Below are positions 6,091 to 6,164 of a stretch of 6,164 bases of DNA, piece by piece. Source of the DNA: Desulfotignum sp. (GTDB lineage Bacteria > Desulfobacterota > Desulfobacteria > Desulfobacterales > Desulfobacteraceae); assembly GCA_011390235.1 (NCBI GenBank), contig JAABSS010000047.1, forward strand, positions 1 through 6,164, written 5' to 3'. The translations under genes and the position numbers were made by a program. Numbering within the stretch: position 1 is the stretch's first letter; the number at the start of each line of letters is the position of its first letter. The notes beneath the pieces were generated by a model. It was not told the DNA's origin and did no database searches. It worked only from the letters and a program-made list of their open reading frames with translations.

Positions 6091-6164
6091 TCCTATCGTT
6101 TTATCGGCTGTTCAGTCTTCCGGGGATTTCATTTTTTGTAAGGACTTTTTAAATACCTGGCAGG
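6091..6164. other. Terminal 74 bases: no confident gene; possible end of a convergent minus-strand gene
   Basis: No plus-strand start codon with a ribosome-binding site and no clear hairpin-plus-T-run terminator are visible. On the minus strand two frames are open from the window edge. One reads C-Q-V-F-K-K-S-L-Q-K-M-K-S-P-E-D then stops at 6114-6112; the other reads P-A-R-Y-L-K-S-P-Y-K-K then stops. Either could be the last residues of a convergent gene, but sixteen codons or fewer cannot be told from chance. Confidence 0.2.

Noticed and set aside
6091..6164. Rho-independent terminator after the thioesterase
   Set aside because: There are T-runs (around 6131-6137 and 6146-6150) but no adjoining GC-rich inverted repeat that I can find.
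1..6164. CRISPR array, insertion sequence, prophage or defence system
   Set aside because: No regularly spaced repeats, transposase or integrase motifs, terminal inverted repeats or defence-type domains were seen; every long stretch is taken up by housekeeping-type genes.

Overview
The window reads as ordinary chromosomal DNA from a Gram-negative bacterium. Moderate GC content, dense co-directional genes, an RNase J (absent from E. coli) next to a short SpoIIIE-length FtsK, and the style of the proteins together suggest a Desulfobacterota (deltaproteobacterial) sulfate reducer of the Desulfobacteraceae type. That placement is inference from memory of such proteins; no rRNA or other direct marker is present.

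Layout, all genes on the + strand. (1) Positions 2-535 hold the C-terminal half of a DMT/EamA-type membrane transporter cut by the window edge. (2) Positions 536-645 are a 110-base gap with a long-armed inverted repeat, a C-rich G-poor stretch that could serve Rho, an isolated TTGACA and a perfect 12-bp palindrome; this is the most likely boundary between transcription units. (3) Positions 646-978 hold a small cytosolic protein of unknown function. (4) Positions 998-2647 encode ribonuclease J, complete, with all metallo-beta-lactamase/beta-CASP motifs. (5) Positions 2644-5001 encode an FtsK/SpoIIIE DNA translocase with four membrane helices, a short linker, the motor and a gamma domain. (6) Positions 4982-5635 encode a class I SAM-dependent methyltransferase of the Methyltransf_24 type. 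(7) Positions 5632-6090 encode a YigI-like hotdog-fold thioesterase. (8) The last 74 bases contain no gene that can be assigned with confidence.

Genes 3 to 7 look like one operon. The gap between the small gene and rnj is 19 bases; rnj/ftsK and methyltransferase/thioesterase meet in ATGA stop-start overlaps; ftsK and the methyltransferase overlap by 20 bases. The group therefore couples RNA turnover (RNase J) with chromosome segregation at the septum (FtsK), plus two enzymes acting on unknown small molecules. From memory, an RNase J gene also lies just upstream of spoIIIE in Bacillus subtilis, so the RNase J-FtsK neighbourhood is probably an old arrangement.

No CRISPR array, mobile element, tRNA, rRNA, toxin-antitoxin pair or defence system is visible. 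Nothing here qualifies as a clearly new biological system. The points most worth a second look are the small unknown gene coupled to rnj, the intergenic regulatory region in front of it, the 9-A tract at the rnj start, and a recent-looking 15-bp tandem duplication in the FtsK linker.
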